Source: Pontibacter cellulosilyticus (GTDB lineage Bacteria > Bacteroidota > Bacteroidia > Cytophagales > Hymenobacteraceae). Taken from it: DNA of 64,000 nt. Positions 53,515 to 62,744 of the stretch are shown here, in pieces (the first letter of the stretch is position 1; every line of letters starts with the position of its first letter). The notes under the pieces were generated by a model. The model searched no databases. It was not told the DNA's origin and saw only the letters and a program-made list of their open reading frames with translations. Location: contig NZ_JACRVF010000001.1 in the NCBI RefSeq assembly GCF_014306105.1, forward strand, positions 434,001 to 498,000. The letters are read 5' to 3'. Position numbers and translations under genes: made by a program.

Positions 53515-54854
53515 GTAGTAAATATAATATACTAATCATATGTGGATTACTCCTCTCAGGTATCATGTCTGGATACCATGACCCGGTACTACTGTGTATC
53601 ACTGTTACTGCATTTTCAGTTGTAAATTTCTTATTAGAAATTGGTAAAACTATCGGTATTAGGTCATTAACATTTATGATAGCAACAGTACAATGGGTCC
53701 TTGGGCCTTTCCTAAGTTATAGCCTTCTCGATCCTTTTGATTATTATTATATGCCTGTACCTCAGGATGTATATTTCGCATTAGCTATTCCGGGTGTCCT
53801 TTTATTTGCGTTAGGTTTATATAGTATTAATGATAAATATGTTAATGAAGCACAGCTTATAGCAAAATTGAAAACTTATTTAAATGAAAAACATTCGGTA
53901 GGATTATATTTAATATTTACCGGTTTTTTGTTTTCATATCTGGGGCCGCTTTTTCCTGGTAGCCTTGCATTCTTTTTTTACCTGTTAAGTAGTCTTAAAT
54001 ATGTAGGAGCATTTTATGTCCTATTGTCGAATAATAATGGCAAATACCTATATTTTGCTGGTGTTTTTTTCTTTTTGTTCTTAGATGCCTTTACATCAAG
54101 TATGTTCCACGAACTGCTGCTGTGGTTGGCATTTACTTTTCTACTTTTGGCATTGAACCTTAAGCTAAAATTGTTTACAAAGTTTAGCTTACTTTGTTTG
54201 GGATTTGTCTTCGTTTTTGCTGTACAGGCTATTAAAGGTGACTACAGAAGTGCTATCTGGGGAGGAGAAGTAACAGAGCAGGTCTCTAAGGTAGATTTGC
54301 TAGAGTCTTCTTTTGAAACCAGAATAGCATCAGAAGGGCTATTTAACGAAAGAAATATTCATAATTTTATTTATAGGATAAATCAGGGCTGGATAGTTGG
54401 GCACGTTATGGCTTATACACCAAAATACCAGGACCACGCCAGAGGTGAAACAATAATGGAAGGAGTAGTAGCTACATTATTGCCTAGATTTTTAGCACCT
54501 GATAAAGTTACTTCTGGTGGCGCCGAGTACTTTGAAAAATACTCTGGTTTAATACTTGTTGAAGGCACTAGTATGGATCTTAGTCCTATCGGTGAAGCCT
54601 ATGCAAACTTTGCAACAATGGGTGGTGCTACATTTATGTTCTTTCTTGGTTTACTCTACGCTGCTGTACTTTCTTTAGTATCAAAACTTTCTTTTACTAC
54701 CCCAACCTTAATTCTTTGGATTCCGCTGTTATTTCAACAAGCAATCAAAGCAGAAAGCGATATAACAACTGGAATTAATCATGTGACGAAAGCTGCAGTC
54801 GTTATCTATTTAGTATATTGGGTAGCCAAAAATATATTTAAGGTCAAGCTCTAA
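53511..54854 (+). CDS. Wzy-like polysaccharide polymerase, integral membrane
   Basis: 447 residues with roughly 11 hydrophobic helices. A longer periplasmic-type loop (about 235-350) carries IKGDYRSAIWGGE, RINQGWIVGHVMAYTP, TLLPRFLAPDKVTSGGAEYFEKYSG and SPIGEAYANFATMGG, a pattern seen in O-antigen and capsule repeat-unit polymerases. Sequence identity in this group is always low, so the call rests on topology, the conserved-type loop and locus position. A ligase is the main alternative. It follows a GT gene with 4 bp overlap and precedes another by 2 bp. Confidence 0.75.
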   Translation: MSSKYNILIICGLLLSGIMSGYHDPVLLCITVTAFSVVNFLLEIGKTIGIRSLTFMIATVQWVLGPFLSYSLLDPFDYYYMPVPQDVYFALAIPGVLLFALGLYSINDKYVNEAQLIAKLKTYLNEKHSVGLYLIFTGFLFSYLGPLFPGSLAFFFYLLSSLKYVGAFYVLLSNNNGKYLYFAGVFFFLFLDAFTSSMFHELLLWLAFTFLLLALNLKLKLFTKFSLLCLGFVFVFAVQAIKGDYRSAIWGGEVTEQVSKVDLLESSFETRIASEGLFNERNIHNFIYRINQGWIVGHVMAYTPKYQDHARGETIMEGVVATLLPRFLAPDKVTSGGAEYFEKYSGLILVEGTSMDLSPIGEAYANFATMGGATFMFFLGLLYAAVLSLVSKLSFTTPTLILWIPLLFQQAIKAESDITTGINHVTKAAVVIYLVYWVAKNIFKVKL

Positions 54855-54856
54855 TC

Positions 54857-55966
54857 TTGAAATTACTCTTTACATATCTAACTTCCTTCAAGGGGCATGG
54901 CGGAATAGAGAAATTCAATAAAGCTTTTATGAAAGCATTATTGAATTCTTCATCTGTGTCGAAGGTAAAGGTTAGTTCTGCTTATGATGCTTCAGGTGAT
55001 TTAAAATACGTGAAAGCTTCACAATTTACAGGATATGCCGGCAAAAGAATACAATATTTGCTTGATACAATAAAGGCGGCTCTTTCAGCTGATATATTAA
55101 TTACTGGACATATTAATCTCTCGTTAGTTGGGGTATTAGCTAAAGTGCTGCGTCCTAAGTTGACTCTCGTTTGTATTGCGCATGGTATAGATGTATGGTA
55201 CGATCTGTCGAAACTGAAGAGACTAATGCTGATAAAGTCTGACCATATTCTTTCTGTAAGTAGCTTCACAAGACAAAAATTAATTGAAAGGCATAAACTA
55301 TCTACAAGTAAGATTTCAGTCTTTCCTAATACACTTGATCCATATTTTAAACTTCCTTCCAGCTTTTTAAAACCTGAATATCTGCTCAGGCGATACAAAG
55401 TATCTGAAACATGGCCTGTTTTGCTATCTGTTTGTCGGCTATCCTCTCTGGAGGGGTATAAGGGATATGATACTGTTATATCAGCGTTACCAGCTATACT
55501 TAAAGTTTTTCCTGATGTTAAATATATTATTGTCGGGAAATACGATCAGGGAGAATATCGTCGTATAAATTCGCTTACAAAGGAGCTTGGTGTTGAAGAT
55601 CATGTACTTTTAACAGGTTTTGTTCCTGAAGTAGAATTAACAGATCATTTTCTATTAGGTGACGTTTATACCATGCCAAGCCGTGAAGAAGGTTTTGGTA
55701 TTGTGTATATAGAAGCAATGGCTTGTGGCTTACCAGTTATTGCCGGTAATGCAGATGGAAGTGTTGATGCACTGGATCATGGAAAGCTAGGCACTCTAAT
55801 TGATCCTACAAACTCAGTTGAGTTAGCAGATGCAACTGTAGCCCTTTTAAGAGACCCAATGTCCTTAGATCAAAAGCGAGACCTGCAACGAAGGGTAATG
55901 GATAAATTTGGCTTTGAGAGGTTTTCTTCCAGGCTAAATCAATTTTTAGAAGAAATTAAGAAGTAG
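54857..55966 (+). CDS. GT4 family glycosyltransferase (TTG start)
   Basis: 369 residues beginning at TTG 54857; the first strand KLLFTYLTSFKGHGGIEKF starts at once, and the next ATG would delete it. IAHGIDVWYDL, SVSSFTRQKL, VFPNTLDP, LLSVCRLSSLEGYKGYDTVI, IIVGKYDQGEY and EGFGIVYIEAMACGLPVIAGNADGS give a complete GT4 enzyme with the E-x7-E motif. Starting 2 bp after the polymerase stop suggests coupled translation, which may explain the weak start codon. asnB follows after 1 bp. Confidence 0.9.
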   Translation: MKLLFTYLTSFKGHGGIEKFNKAFMKALLNSSSVSKVKVSSAYDASGDLKYVKASQFTGYAGKRIQYLLDTIKAALSADILITGHINLSLVGVLAKVLRPKLTLVCIAHGIDVWYDLSKLKRLMLIKSDHILSVSSFTRQKLIERHKLSTSKISVFPNTLDPYFKLPSSFLKPEYLLRRYKVSETWPVLLSVCRLSSLEGYKGYDTVISALPAILKVFPDVKYIIVGKYDQGEYRRINSLTKELGVEDHVLLTGFVPEVELTDHFLLGDVYTMPSREEGFGIVYIEAMACGLPVIAGNADGSVDALDHGKLGTLIDPTNSVELADATVALLRDPMSLDQKRDLQRRVMDKFGFERFSSRLNQFLEEIKK

Positions 55967-55967
55967 C

Positions 55968-57848
55968 ATGTGCGGCATTAATGGCATAATTGGCTTAGAG
56001 GATACGCAAAAGGGTCATGATCTGGTAATGACTATGAACAGGGCCATTGCGCATCGTGGTCCCGATGACAGCGGTGTATTTGCTGAGCCAAATATTGCAC
56101 TCGGGCAGAACCGCCTTTCTATTATTGACCTTTCCGCTGCCGGCCATCAGCCGATGCTTAGCTTTGATGGCAATGAAATGCTCATCTTTAATGGGGAGAT
56201 CTATAATTACAGAGAGCTGAAGCAAGAGCTATCAGATTATCCCTATGCTACACATACAGATTCTGAAGTTATACTAGCTGCATATAAACGCTGGGGCACA
56301 GACTGTGTGCATCATTTTAACGGGATGTTTGCCTTTGCAATTTGGGATAAGGCCAAACAGGAGCTTTTTATTGCCCGGGATCGGTTAGGTATAAAACCCT
56401 TATACTACTACCAAAAAGACCAAATGCTGCTCTTCTCTTCGGAAATAAGAGCGTTATTGAAATCAGGCTATGTTCCCAGGAAAATAGATAAAGTCTCTTT
56501 AGGGGATTACCTGCAATATCAGACGGTACATGCTCCTCAAACCATGGTTGCTGATGTGTTTATGCTGCTACCCGGGCATATGATGCTGGTGAGGCATGGC
56601 AAAGCAAGTATAAAGCAATACTGGAGTCCAGAGAATAATTTCTCTGACAGAGCAGCCAGCCAGTCTTATAGCGAAGTTAAAAGGGAAGTAAACCACCTGC
56701 TTCTTAAAGCAGTCGAGCGTAGGCTTGTGGCAGACGTACCATTCGGTGCTTTTCTTTCAGGAGGAATTGACTCCAGTATAATTGTGGGTCTGATGAGCCA
56801 GGGTGCGGCGCACCAGGTGAAGACTTTCTCCGTTAGTTTTGAGGAGGAGGAGTTTAGTGAAGCAAAATATGCCGCTGCTATAGCACGTAAGTTTAAAACG
56901 CAGCATACGGAGATTAAACTTCGACCTGAAGATTTTTTAGAGCTCATACCGGCTGCTTTACAGGACATGGACCACCCGAGTGGGGATGGCCCGAATACGT
57001 TTGTTGTTTCGAAAGTTACAAAGGAAGCCGGTATCACGATGGCTCTGTCAGGATTAGGAGGAGATGAACTGTTTAGTGGATACGACGTGTTTCAGCGCCT
57101 GTTAGGCTTAAGGCGTTTTGCCTGGTTAGATGCTGTGCCGCTGTTCGTAAGACGTGCAGCCGGAGCCTCTCTCTCTAAATTCAGGCCTGGTGTGGCATCA
57201 AATAAGATAGAGCAGTTACTTCAGCTACCTGAGTGGAGCTTGGACCAAGTGTATAGTATAAGCCGGCAAATGCTGGACAAAGGTTATATAGCAGGCTTAA
57301 CAGGTGGCAATATTCTGGCTGCTAACAAGGTACAGCAGATCGTAGCCGGAAGTTTGCTAAAGAATAGAGGGAATAGTGATGCTTTGCCTTTTTTAAGCCA
57401 GGTGTCTATTGCAGAGATGCATACGTACATGCAAAATGTCCTGCTCCGGGACACGGATCAGATGAGCATGGCACATGCATTGGAAGTTAGGGTACCATTT
57501 CTGGATTACGAGTTGGTAGAATATGTGCTGGGTGTGCCTGACAAATTCAAATACCCGCACACACCTAAGAAGCTCTTGGTAGACTCAATAGGAGAGCTGT
57601 TGCCACCAGAAATAGTAAACAGGCCAAAAATGGGTTTTACGCTGCCCTGGAAGGAATGGCTACGGAGTGAGCTTTATAGCTTTTGTGAGGCTAAACTAAA
57701 CAACCTGGCAAAAAGAGACCTCCTAAATGCTGCAGCAGTATTTGGATTATGGCAATCTTTTATCAGTCAGGACCCAACTGTTACCTGGGCAAGAGTGTGG
57801 TACCTGGTAGTGTTGGAGAACTGGCTGGAAAAAAATGGCATTGAATAA
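55968..57848 (+). CDS. asnB: Asparagine synthase (glutamine-hydrolysing) homologue
   Basis: 626 residues. The N-terminal class II glutaminase domain has Cys2 as nucleophile (MCGINGIIG), NRLSIIDLSAAGHQPM and IFNGEIYNYRELK. The synthase domain has the PP-loop LSGGIDSSIIVG and MALSGLGGDELFSGY. Such AsnB homologues are common in polysaccharide loci, where they probably amidate an acid group (for example a hexuronate) rather than feed protein synthesis; that use here is inference, but fits a locus with a likely uronate. GC content is higher than in the genes before it. It overlaps the next gene by 14 bp. Confidence 0.93.
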   Translation: MCGINGIIGLEDTQKGHDLVMTMNRAIAHRGPDDSGVFAEPNIALGQNRLSIIDLSAAGHQPMLSFDGNEMLIFNGEIYNYRELKQELSDYPYATHTDSEVILAAYKRWGTDCVHHFNGMFAFAIWDKAKQELFIARDRLGIKPLYYYQKDQMLLFSSEIRALLKSGYVPRKIDKVSLGDYLQYQTVHAPQTMVADVFMLLPGHMMLVRHGKASIKQYWSPENNFSDRAASQSYSEVKREVNHLLLKAVERRLVADVPFGAFLSGGIDSSIIVGLMSQGAAHQVKTFSVSFEEEEFSEAKYAAAIARKFKTQHTEIKLRPEDFLELIPAALQDMDHPSGDGPNTFVVSKVTKEAGITMALSGLGGDELFSGYDVFQRLLGLRRFAWLDAVPLFVRRAAGASLSKFRPGVASNKIEQLLQLPEWSLDQVYSISRQMLDKGYIAGLTGGNILAANKVQQIVAGSLLKNRGNSDALPFLSQVSIAEMHTYMQNVLLRDTDQMSMAHALEVRVPFLDYELVEYVLGVPDKFKYPHTPKKLLVDSIGELLPPEIVNRPKMGFTLPWKEWLRSELYSFCEAKLNNLAKRDLLNAAAVFGLWQSFISQDPTVTWARVWYLVVLENWLEKNGIE

Positions 57849-58995
57849 AAAGAGACGTATTTTAATAACTATAGATTGGTTTGTGCCGGGATACAAAGCC
57901 GGTGGTCCTATTCAATCTTGTGCCAATTTGATAGCCCACCTCAAGGATTCTTTTGAGTTTTGGGTAATTACAAGGGATACTGACTATTGCTCCGACACTC
58001 CTTACCAAGGCATAACTTCTGATTGCTGGAATCAACTAGAGGAAAACGTGCATGTGTATTATTTCTCAAAGGCAAAACTATCACCGACAAGTCTGTATCG
58101 GGTAATAAAAGGAGTAGAGGCTGATGTTTTCTATATTAATGGTGTCTATTCGTTCTACTTTTCTATCCTCCCATTGATCTCTGCATATATACTGAGAGCT
58201 AAGCAGATCATGATAGCAGGCAGAGGGATGTTTGCTGCCGGCTCAGTTACTGTTAAGGGAGGCAAAAAAAAACTCTTTTTTTCTGTGGCAAAAGCTGTCG
58301 GGTTATATAAAGGTGTTGTTTTTCATGCAACCAACGAAGTTGAGCAGGAAGATATCAAGGCTATACTTGGAAGTCCGGTTCAGGTAAAAGTCGCACCTAA
58401 TTTACCAAAGAAACTGACAGACCAGAGTCAGACGGTTAGCGCAAAGAACGCTGGAAGTCTACGTATGATCAGCGTTGCCAGGATATCACCTGAAAAGAAC
58501 ACCAGGTATGCGCTTGAGGTATTAAGCCGATACCAGGGAAGTGGCAAAATATCATTTGATATGTTCGGCCCTGTATACAGCGAACCTTATTGGCAGGAGT
58601 GCCTAGAAGTGATTAGTCAAATGCCCGCCAATGTGAAGGTTAAGTATCATGGCAGCATCGAAAATAACCTGGTATCCGAAAAGCTCAAAAATTACCACCT
58701 GCTATTTATGCCAACAAGAGGGGAAAACTTCGGCCATATCATACTTGAAAGTTTAGCAGCAGGTCGCCCGGTACTGATAAGCGATAAAACTCCCTGGAGA
58801 AACCTGCAGGGACTAGGAGTAGGGTATGATCTTCCCTTGACAGATGAGGATAGTTTTATTGATGCAATTGAAACCTTTGTGAAAATGGACGAGGAAGAAT
58901 TTAATGTTTTCTCTTGTAAAGCCTTTTCTTACGCAAAGGACTTTATGGAAAGAAACGATTCTGTTGATGCTAACGTAGCTCTCTTTTCGACCTGA
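57835..58995 (+). CDS. GT4-type glycosyltransferase
   Basis: 386 residues. RRILITIDWFVPGYKAGGPIQSC at the N-terminus (the GGP loop), VFYINGVYSFYFS, IAGRGMFAAGS, then LRMISVARISPEKNTRYALEVL, VKVKYHGSIENN and RGENFGHIILESLAAGRPVLISD in the donor half. It is the last glycosyltransferase before the 330-bp gap with repeat copy B. The start overlaps asnB by 14 bp. Base composition is like the core genome, so the AT-rich block ends before asnB. Confidence 0.9.
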   Translation: MALNKKRRILITIDWFVPGYKAGGPIQSCANLIAHLKDSFEFWVITRDTDYCSDTPYQGITSDCWNQLEENVHVYYFSKAKLSPTSLYRVIKGVEADVFYINGVYSFYFSILPLISAYILRAKQIMIAGRGMFAAGSVTVKGGKKKLFFSVAKAVGLYKGVVFHATNEVEQEDIKAILGSPVQVKVAPNLPKKLTDQSQTVSAKNAGSLRMISVARISPEKNTRYALEVLSRYQGSGKISFDMFGPVYSEPYWQECLEVISQMPANVKVKYHGSIENNLVSEKLKNYHLLFMPTRGENFGHIILESLAAGRPVLISDKTPWRNLQGLGVGYDLPLTDEDSFIDAIETFVKMDEEEFNVFSCKAFSYAKDFMERNDSVDANVALFST

Positions 58996-59326
58996 GGAAT
59001 TTGTTTCTTTAATTTCAAAAGTCAGTATTATATGAATGGTCCATTCCTGCGTTGTTTATCAGCATAGTCTTTTCTGTCATCTCGACGATAGGAGAGATCT
59101 TTATAGAACTCCATCTGCATTGATTCCGGATAGATTTTTCCAGAAGTCGAAATGACAATAAAAATCTTAAGTTGTCAGTCTTAGAGGAGAAATCCAGTTC
59201 CGGAAAAATAGCTCACAATTGGAGATAACTAAATTTATACTTTAACAAGCTTATTAGCTTCAAATTGCTAATATTGTAGATTAGAATGCTCTTTAAAAAT
59301 TATCATAGATTATAGCTTATCAGAAT
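58996..59326. other. 330-bp intergenic gap holding repeat copy B
   Basis: No coding frame is convincing. The middle is repeat copy B (59075-59157), listed separately. The rest is AT-rich and includes TTTATACTTTAACAAGC and ATATGTATATACTTGG near the carbamoyltransferase start, but no clear TAnnTTTG box was found. The gap is the largest inside the locus and probably separates transcripts. Confidence 0.5.
59075..59157 (+). repeat. Dispersed imperfect-palindrome repeat, copy B
   Basis: An 83-bp element starting TGTCATCTCGACGATAGG and ending AGTCGAAATGACA, whose ends are inverted repeats. Its first 45 bases match the reverse complement of the element at 26443-26523 (shared blocks TGTCATCTCGAC, GGAGAGAT, CTTTATAGAA, ATCTG); the middle differs. 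The two copies lie in opposite orientation, 32.6 kb apart. Confidence 0.65.
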
Positions 59327-61051
59327 ATGTATATACTTGGCTTAAATGCTTACCATGGCGATTCATCTGCCAGCATTATGAAAGATGGGGAGGTTATTGC
59401 AGCTTCGGAAGAAGAGCGTTTCAGGAGAATAAAGCATTGGGCAGGTTTCCCTAGTGAAGCAATAAAGTTTTGCCTGAAAGAGGCTGGCATCAGTATAAAA
59501 GATGTAGATTATGTTACCATCTCCCGGGATCCGTCTGCCAACATACATAAGAAACTGATACATGCAGCTAAAAACTTAGTAAGCGCTAAGACCCTAATAG
59601 ACAGATTAGCTAATACGAAGAAAGTAGCAAATGTAAAGGAGGAACTTTCTACGGCGCTAGGGGTGCCTGTTTCAGAAATAAAAGCAGAAATAAAAAACAT
59701 AGAGCATCATCGAAGCCATATGGCAAGTGCCTTTTTTGCTTCTCCTTTTGATGAGGCCGCTATATTGTCCATTGATGGTTTTGGTGATTTTACCTCTACT
59801 ATGATTGGTGTGGGCCGTGGCAATAAACTGGAAGTATTAGATACGGTTATCTATCCTCATTCTGTAGGTGTATTTTATACTGCTTTTACACAATACTTGG
59901 GCTTTGATAAGTATGGCGATGAGTACAAAGTGATGGGCCTGGCTCCCTATGGTTCGCCGACAATGGTTAAGCAGCTTCGTGATGTTTTAATATTCAAAGA
60001 CAATGGCCTGTTCGAGTTGAATACCAAATACTTCCGCCATGTAAAGGAAGGGGTGCAAATGAGTTGGGAAGGTGGCGAGCCACTTATTGGCTTTATTTTC
60101 TCTGACTATATGGTGCAGAAGTTTGGACCTGCAAGGGGGAAAGAGGATGAACTGACGCAATACCATAAAGATCTGGCTGCCTCGGTGCAGCGTATTACAG
60201 AAGAACTGATATTCCATATTCTGAATCATCTGCAGAAAAGAACCGGTCTGAAGAACATTTGTATTGCTGGTGGTGTAGCTCAGAACTCGGTAGCCAATGG
60301 CAAGGTGCTGCAGCAAACTACTTTTGAGAGCTTATATATTCCTTCTGCTGGTCATGATGCCGGTACTGCGCTAGGTTCTGCCCTATACTTGTACAACCAT
60401 GTCTTAGAGCAGTCTCGCCTGCAGCCTATTTACCATGCCTCAACAGGGAGCCGTTTCTGTAACGATGAGATTGAAGCTTTCCTGAAGGAGCAGAATATTG
60501 CCTATACCCGTTACTCTGATGAAGAATTGTACGAGCGTGTTACCAGCCGCTTATTGGATGCTGGTGTCGTGGGTTGGTTCCAGGGAAGGGCAGAGTTTGG
60601 TCCACGCGCTTTAGGTCACCGTTCTATTATCGTAGACCCTAGAAGAACAGATGCGAAAGACCTGTTGAATGCTAAGATCAAGCGCCGGGAGAGCTTCAGA
60701 CCTTTTGCACCGTCTATTTTAAAAGAACATGTTTCCGAATATTTTGAGATAACGGATAATGTGCCCTTTATGGAAAAGGTGTTCCCGATTCGTAAGGAGA
60801 AGCATGCTGAGATACCAGCTGTAACGCACGTAGATGGCACAGGCCGCCTACAGACAGTTGATGAAGAAAACAACCCGCGGTACTACAACCTGATAAAAGC
60901 GTTTAGTGTTAAGACAAATGTACCTATACTATTGAACACTTCTTTTAATGAGAATGAACCTATTGTAAATACCCCAAAAGAAGCATTAGACTGCTTCCTG
61001 CGTACTAAAATGGATATGCTGGTATTGGAAAATTTTGTGGTGGAGCGTTAG
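59327..61051 (+). CDS. NodU/CmcH-type carbamoyltransferase
   Basis: Transfers a carbamoyl group from carbamoyl phosphate (through carbamoyl-AMP) to a hydroxyl, here most likely a sugar of the exported glycan. 574 residues, full length. The N-terminal Kae1-like ATPase part has GLNAYHGDSSASIMKDG, SEEERFRRIKHWAGFP, HHRSHMASAFF (metal-binding histidines), ILSIDGFGD and NICIAGGVAQNSVANG. The C-terminal part has GWFQGRAEFGPRALGHRS and LLNTSFNENEPIV. It is an O-carbamoyltransferase of the NodU/TobZ kind, not HypF, since no acylphosphatase or zinc-finger domain is present. A GT2 gene follows after 64 bp. Confidence 0.93.
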   Translation: MYILGLNAYHGDSSASIMKDGEVIAASEEERFRRIKHWAGFPSEAIKFCLKEAGISIKDVDYVTISRDPSANIHKKLIHAAKNLVSAKTLIDRLANTKKVANVKEELSTALGVPVSEIKAEIKNIEHHRSHMASAFFASPFDEAAILSIDGFGDFTSTMIGVGRGNKLEVLDTVIYPHSVGVFYTAFTQYLGFDKYGDEYKVMGLAPYGSPTMVKQLRDVLIFKDNGLFELNTKYFRHVKEGVQMSWEGGEPLIGFIFSDYMVQKFGPARGKEDELTQYHKDLAASVQRITEELIFHILNHLQKRTGLKNICIAGGVAQNSVANGKVLQQTTFESLYIPSAGHDAGTALGSALYLYNHVLEQSRLQPIYHASTGSRFCNDEIEAFLKEQNIAYTRYSDEELYERVTSRLLDAGVVGWFQGRAEFGPRALGHRSIIVDPRRTDAKDLLNAKIKRRESFRPFAPSILKEHVSEYFEITDNVPFMEKVFPIRKEKHAEIPAVTHVDGTGRLQTVDEENNPRYYNLIKAFSVKTNVPILLNTSFNENEPIVNTPKEALDCFLRTKMDMLVLENFVVER

Positions 61052-61115
61052 TATATATAATGATTATGACTAAAAAAGGAGTGATAAGTTTCCGTTGCTG
61101 CTTTCAATTTAATTT

Positions 61116-61877
61116 ATGAAGGTTTCCATCATTACTATTGTCTTTAATAATGCAGAAACAATAGCCGATGCAATAGATTCTGTGCTTGGTCAGACGTATC
61201 CGGATATAGAGTATATAGTAGTAGACGGAGCTTCTACAGATGGAACGGTTGATGTCATCAAAAGCTATGGTGACCGTATTTCAAAGTTTGTCTCGGAGAA
61301 GGATAACGGGCTATATGATGCTATTAATAAAGGGATTGGTCTTGCTACTGGTGATGTGATAGGCTTACTGCATTCTGATGATCTTTTTTACTCTAAACAG
61401 ACAGTTACACAAATTGTATATGCTTTTCTGAGCGCAAATACTGAGAGTGTTTATGGGGATTTGCTTTACGTTGATAAGCAAAACACAAGTAGGATTATCC
61501 GGAACTGGATATCTGGGAAGTATAAGAAAATTAGTTTTCGTTATGGCTGGATGCCTCCGCACCCAACCTTTTATGTAAAACGGACTATTTATGAAAAGCT
61601 TGGTTTATATAATACCTATTTACAAAGTGCTGCTGACTATGAACTGATGTTGCGATATCTGTACAAGAATGATGTTTCTACAACTTATATTCCAAGCAAA
61701 TTAGTTAAGATGCGAGTGGGCGGGAAGAGCAATGGCACATTCAAGAACCGTTTATTAGCAAATCAGGAGGACTATAGGGCATGGCTAATCAATGGTCTTA
61801 AACCTCCTTTTTACACACGGTTTCTAAAGCCTCTTCGTAAACTACTACAGTTTACCTTTTTTAAATTTAAATGGTAA
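61116..61877 (+). CDS. GT2 family glycosyltransferase
   Basis: 253 residues, GT-A fold: KVSIITIVFNNAETIADAIDSV, YIVVDGASTDGTVDV, and VIGLLHSDDLFYSKQ with the HSDD metal motif; YGWMPPHPTFYVKR and LQSAADYELMLRYLYKND are typical of the WcaA/WcaE-like branch. It is the last plus-strand gene of the locus and meets a minus-strand methyltransferase gene tail to tail, 24 bp apart. WcaE-like enzymes act on fucose-containing glycans in some bacteria, which would fit, but that is inference. Confidence 0.92.
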   Translation: MKVSIITIVFNNAETIADAIDSVLGQTYPDIEYIVVDGASTDGTVDVIKSYGDRISKFVSEKDNGLYDAINKGIGLATGDVIGLLHSDDLFYSKQTVTQIVYAFLSANTESVYGDLLYVDKQNTSRIIRNWISGKYKKISFRYGWMPPHPTFYVKRTIYEKLGLYNTYLQSAADYELMLRYLYKNDVSTTYIPSKLVKMRVGGKSNGTFKNRLLANQEDYRAWLINGLKPPFYTRFLKPLRKLLQFTFFKFKW

Positions 61878-61901
61878 TTATATCGCCTTAATCTCAGAAT
61901 T

Positions 61902-62636
61902 TTAAAAGCTAACATGCCAATCCCAATTCCTGGTATCTTCGCTAATCTTTTTTATTGCTACACATCCGGAGTTTATTTGAAGACTCGAATCAGAAATTAA
62001 AATTTCGTCCTTAATCAACTTATCAGCAAGAGGCAAAAGTTTTAATAGGCCAGCTAGACTCCTCGCTTTTGAAGGTTTGTGATTTTTGGGATGTTGAGAG
62101 TATACTTTATAATTTGGGAACTGAGATATGTATCTTAGCACTTTTCTTATTCCAGGAAATGTTACATCGTCAAATACAATTACTCCATTTATTTCTAAAA
62201 GTTTATCTAAATAAAAGAAGTTTACAAGAATCCAATCAAACTGCTTTGTCGAATCTATATAGGCAAAGTCAAATCTTCTACCTTCAAACATCAATTTTGG
62301 TAAAGCTTCAAAACAAAACTGCTCAAAGAACTCTATTTTAGACTCGTATCCTGCAGCTTTAATTAAATTTAATCCATTACCTCCCCAGTCACTATGCTGA
62401 AATTTGTCAATTACCACATGCTTTCCTTTATTCTTTTCAATTTCCTCAACTATAGCAAGTGTAGAGGTACCAAAAGCAAAACCAATCTCAATTGATTTTG
62501 AAAATTTGTTTTGAGAAATTATTTGCTGCAGAAATTCACATTGGGATTTATTGGTCTCTGAATGTATTTTTATAACTTGACCTTCGAAGTTTACAAACTC
62601 TTTATTTTCAAATATTTCCTCAAGTATATTGTTCAT
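61902..62636 (-). CDS. Class I SAM-dependent methyltransferase
   Basis: 244 residues. KSIEIGFAFGTSTLAIVEEI is motif I of a Rossmann methyltransferase, followed by HVVIDKFQHSDWGGNG, FDFAYIDSTKQFDWILVNFFYL and GVIVFDDVTFPGIRKVLRYI, the pattern of the Methyltransf_24 group that often acts on sugars. It is AT-rich like the acquired parts of the locus but lies on the opposite strand, at its right border next to tRNA-Asp genes. It may add a terminal methyl group recognised by Wzt; this is inference. The start at 62636 (MNNILEEIFENKEF) is the first ATG. Confidence 0.85.
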   Translation of the reverse strand: MNNILEEIFENKEFVNFEGQVIKIHSETNKSQCEFLQQIISQNKFSKSIEIGFAFGTSTLAIVEEIEKNKGKHVVIDKFQHSDWGGNGLNLIKAAGYESKIEFFEQFCFEALPKLMFEGRRFDFAYIDSTKQFDWILVNFFYLDKLLEINGVIVFDDVTFPGIRKVLRYISQFPNYKVYSQHPKNHKPSKARSLAGLLKLLPLADKLIKDEILISDSSLQINSGCVAIKKISEDTRNWDWHVSF

Positions 62637-62705
62637 AGATTAATATATTGGCTTGTGTGAAGTGAAAGATAACAGCTTATTTAATGATAACCAACATACA
62701 ATGAA

Positions 62706-62739
62706 AAAGAGCCTGAAGAAATTAATCCTCAGGCTCTTT
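62706..62739 (-). terminator. Terminator of the tRNA-Asp transcript
   Basis: AAAGAGCCTGA (62706-62716) and TCAGGCTCTTT (62729-62739) form an exact 11-bp stem with a 12-base loop. On the minus strand it begins 6 bases after the second tRNA and ends in TCTTTTTCATT, a normal T tract. Confidence 0.8.
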
Positions 62740-62744
62740 AAGAG

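Noticed and set aside
59327-61051. HypF-type hydrogenase maturation or nodulation role of the carbamoyltransferase
   Set aside because: No acylphosphatase or zinc-finger domain and no hydrogenase or nod genes; polysaccharide decoration fits the neighbourhood.
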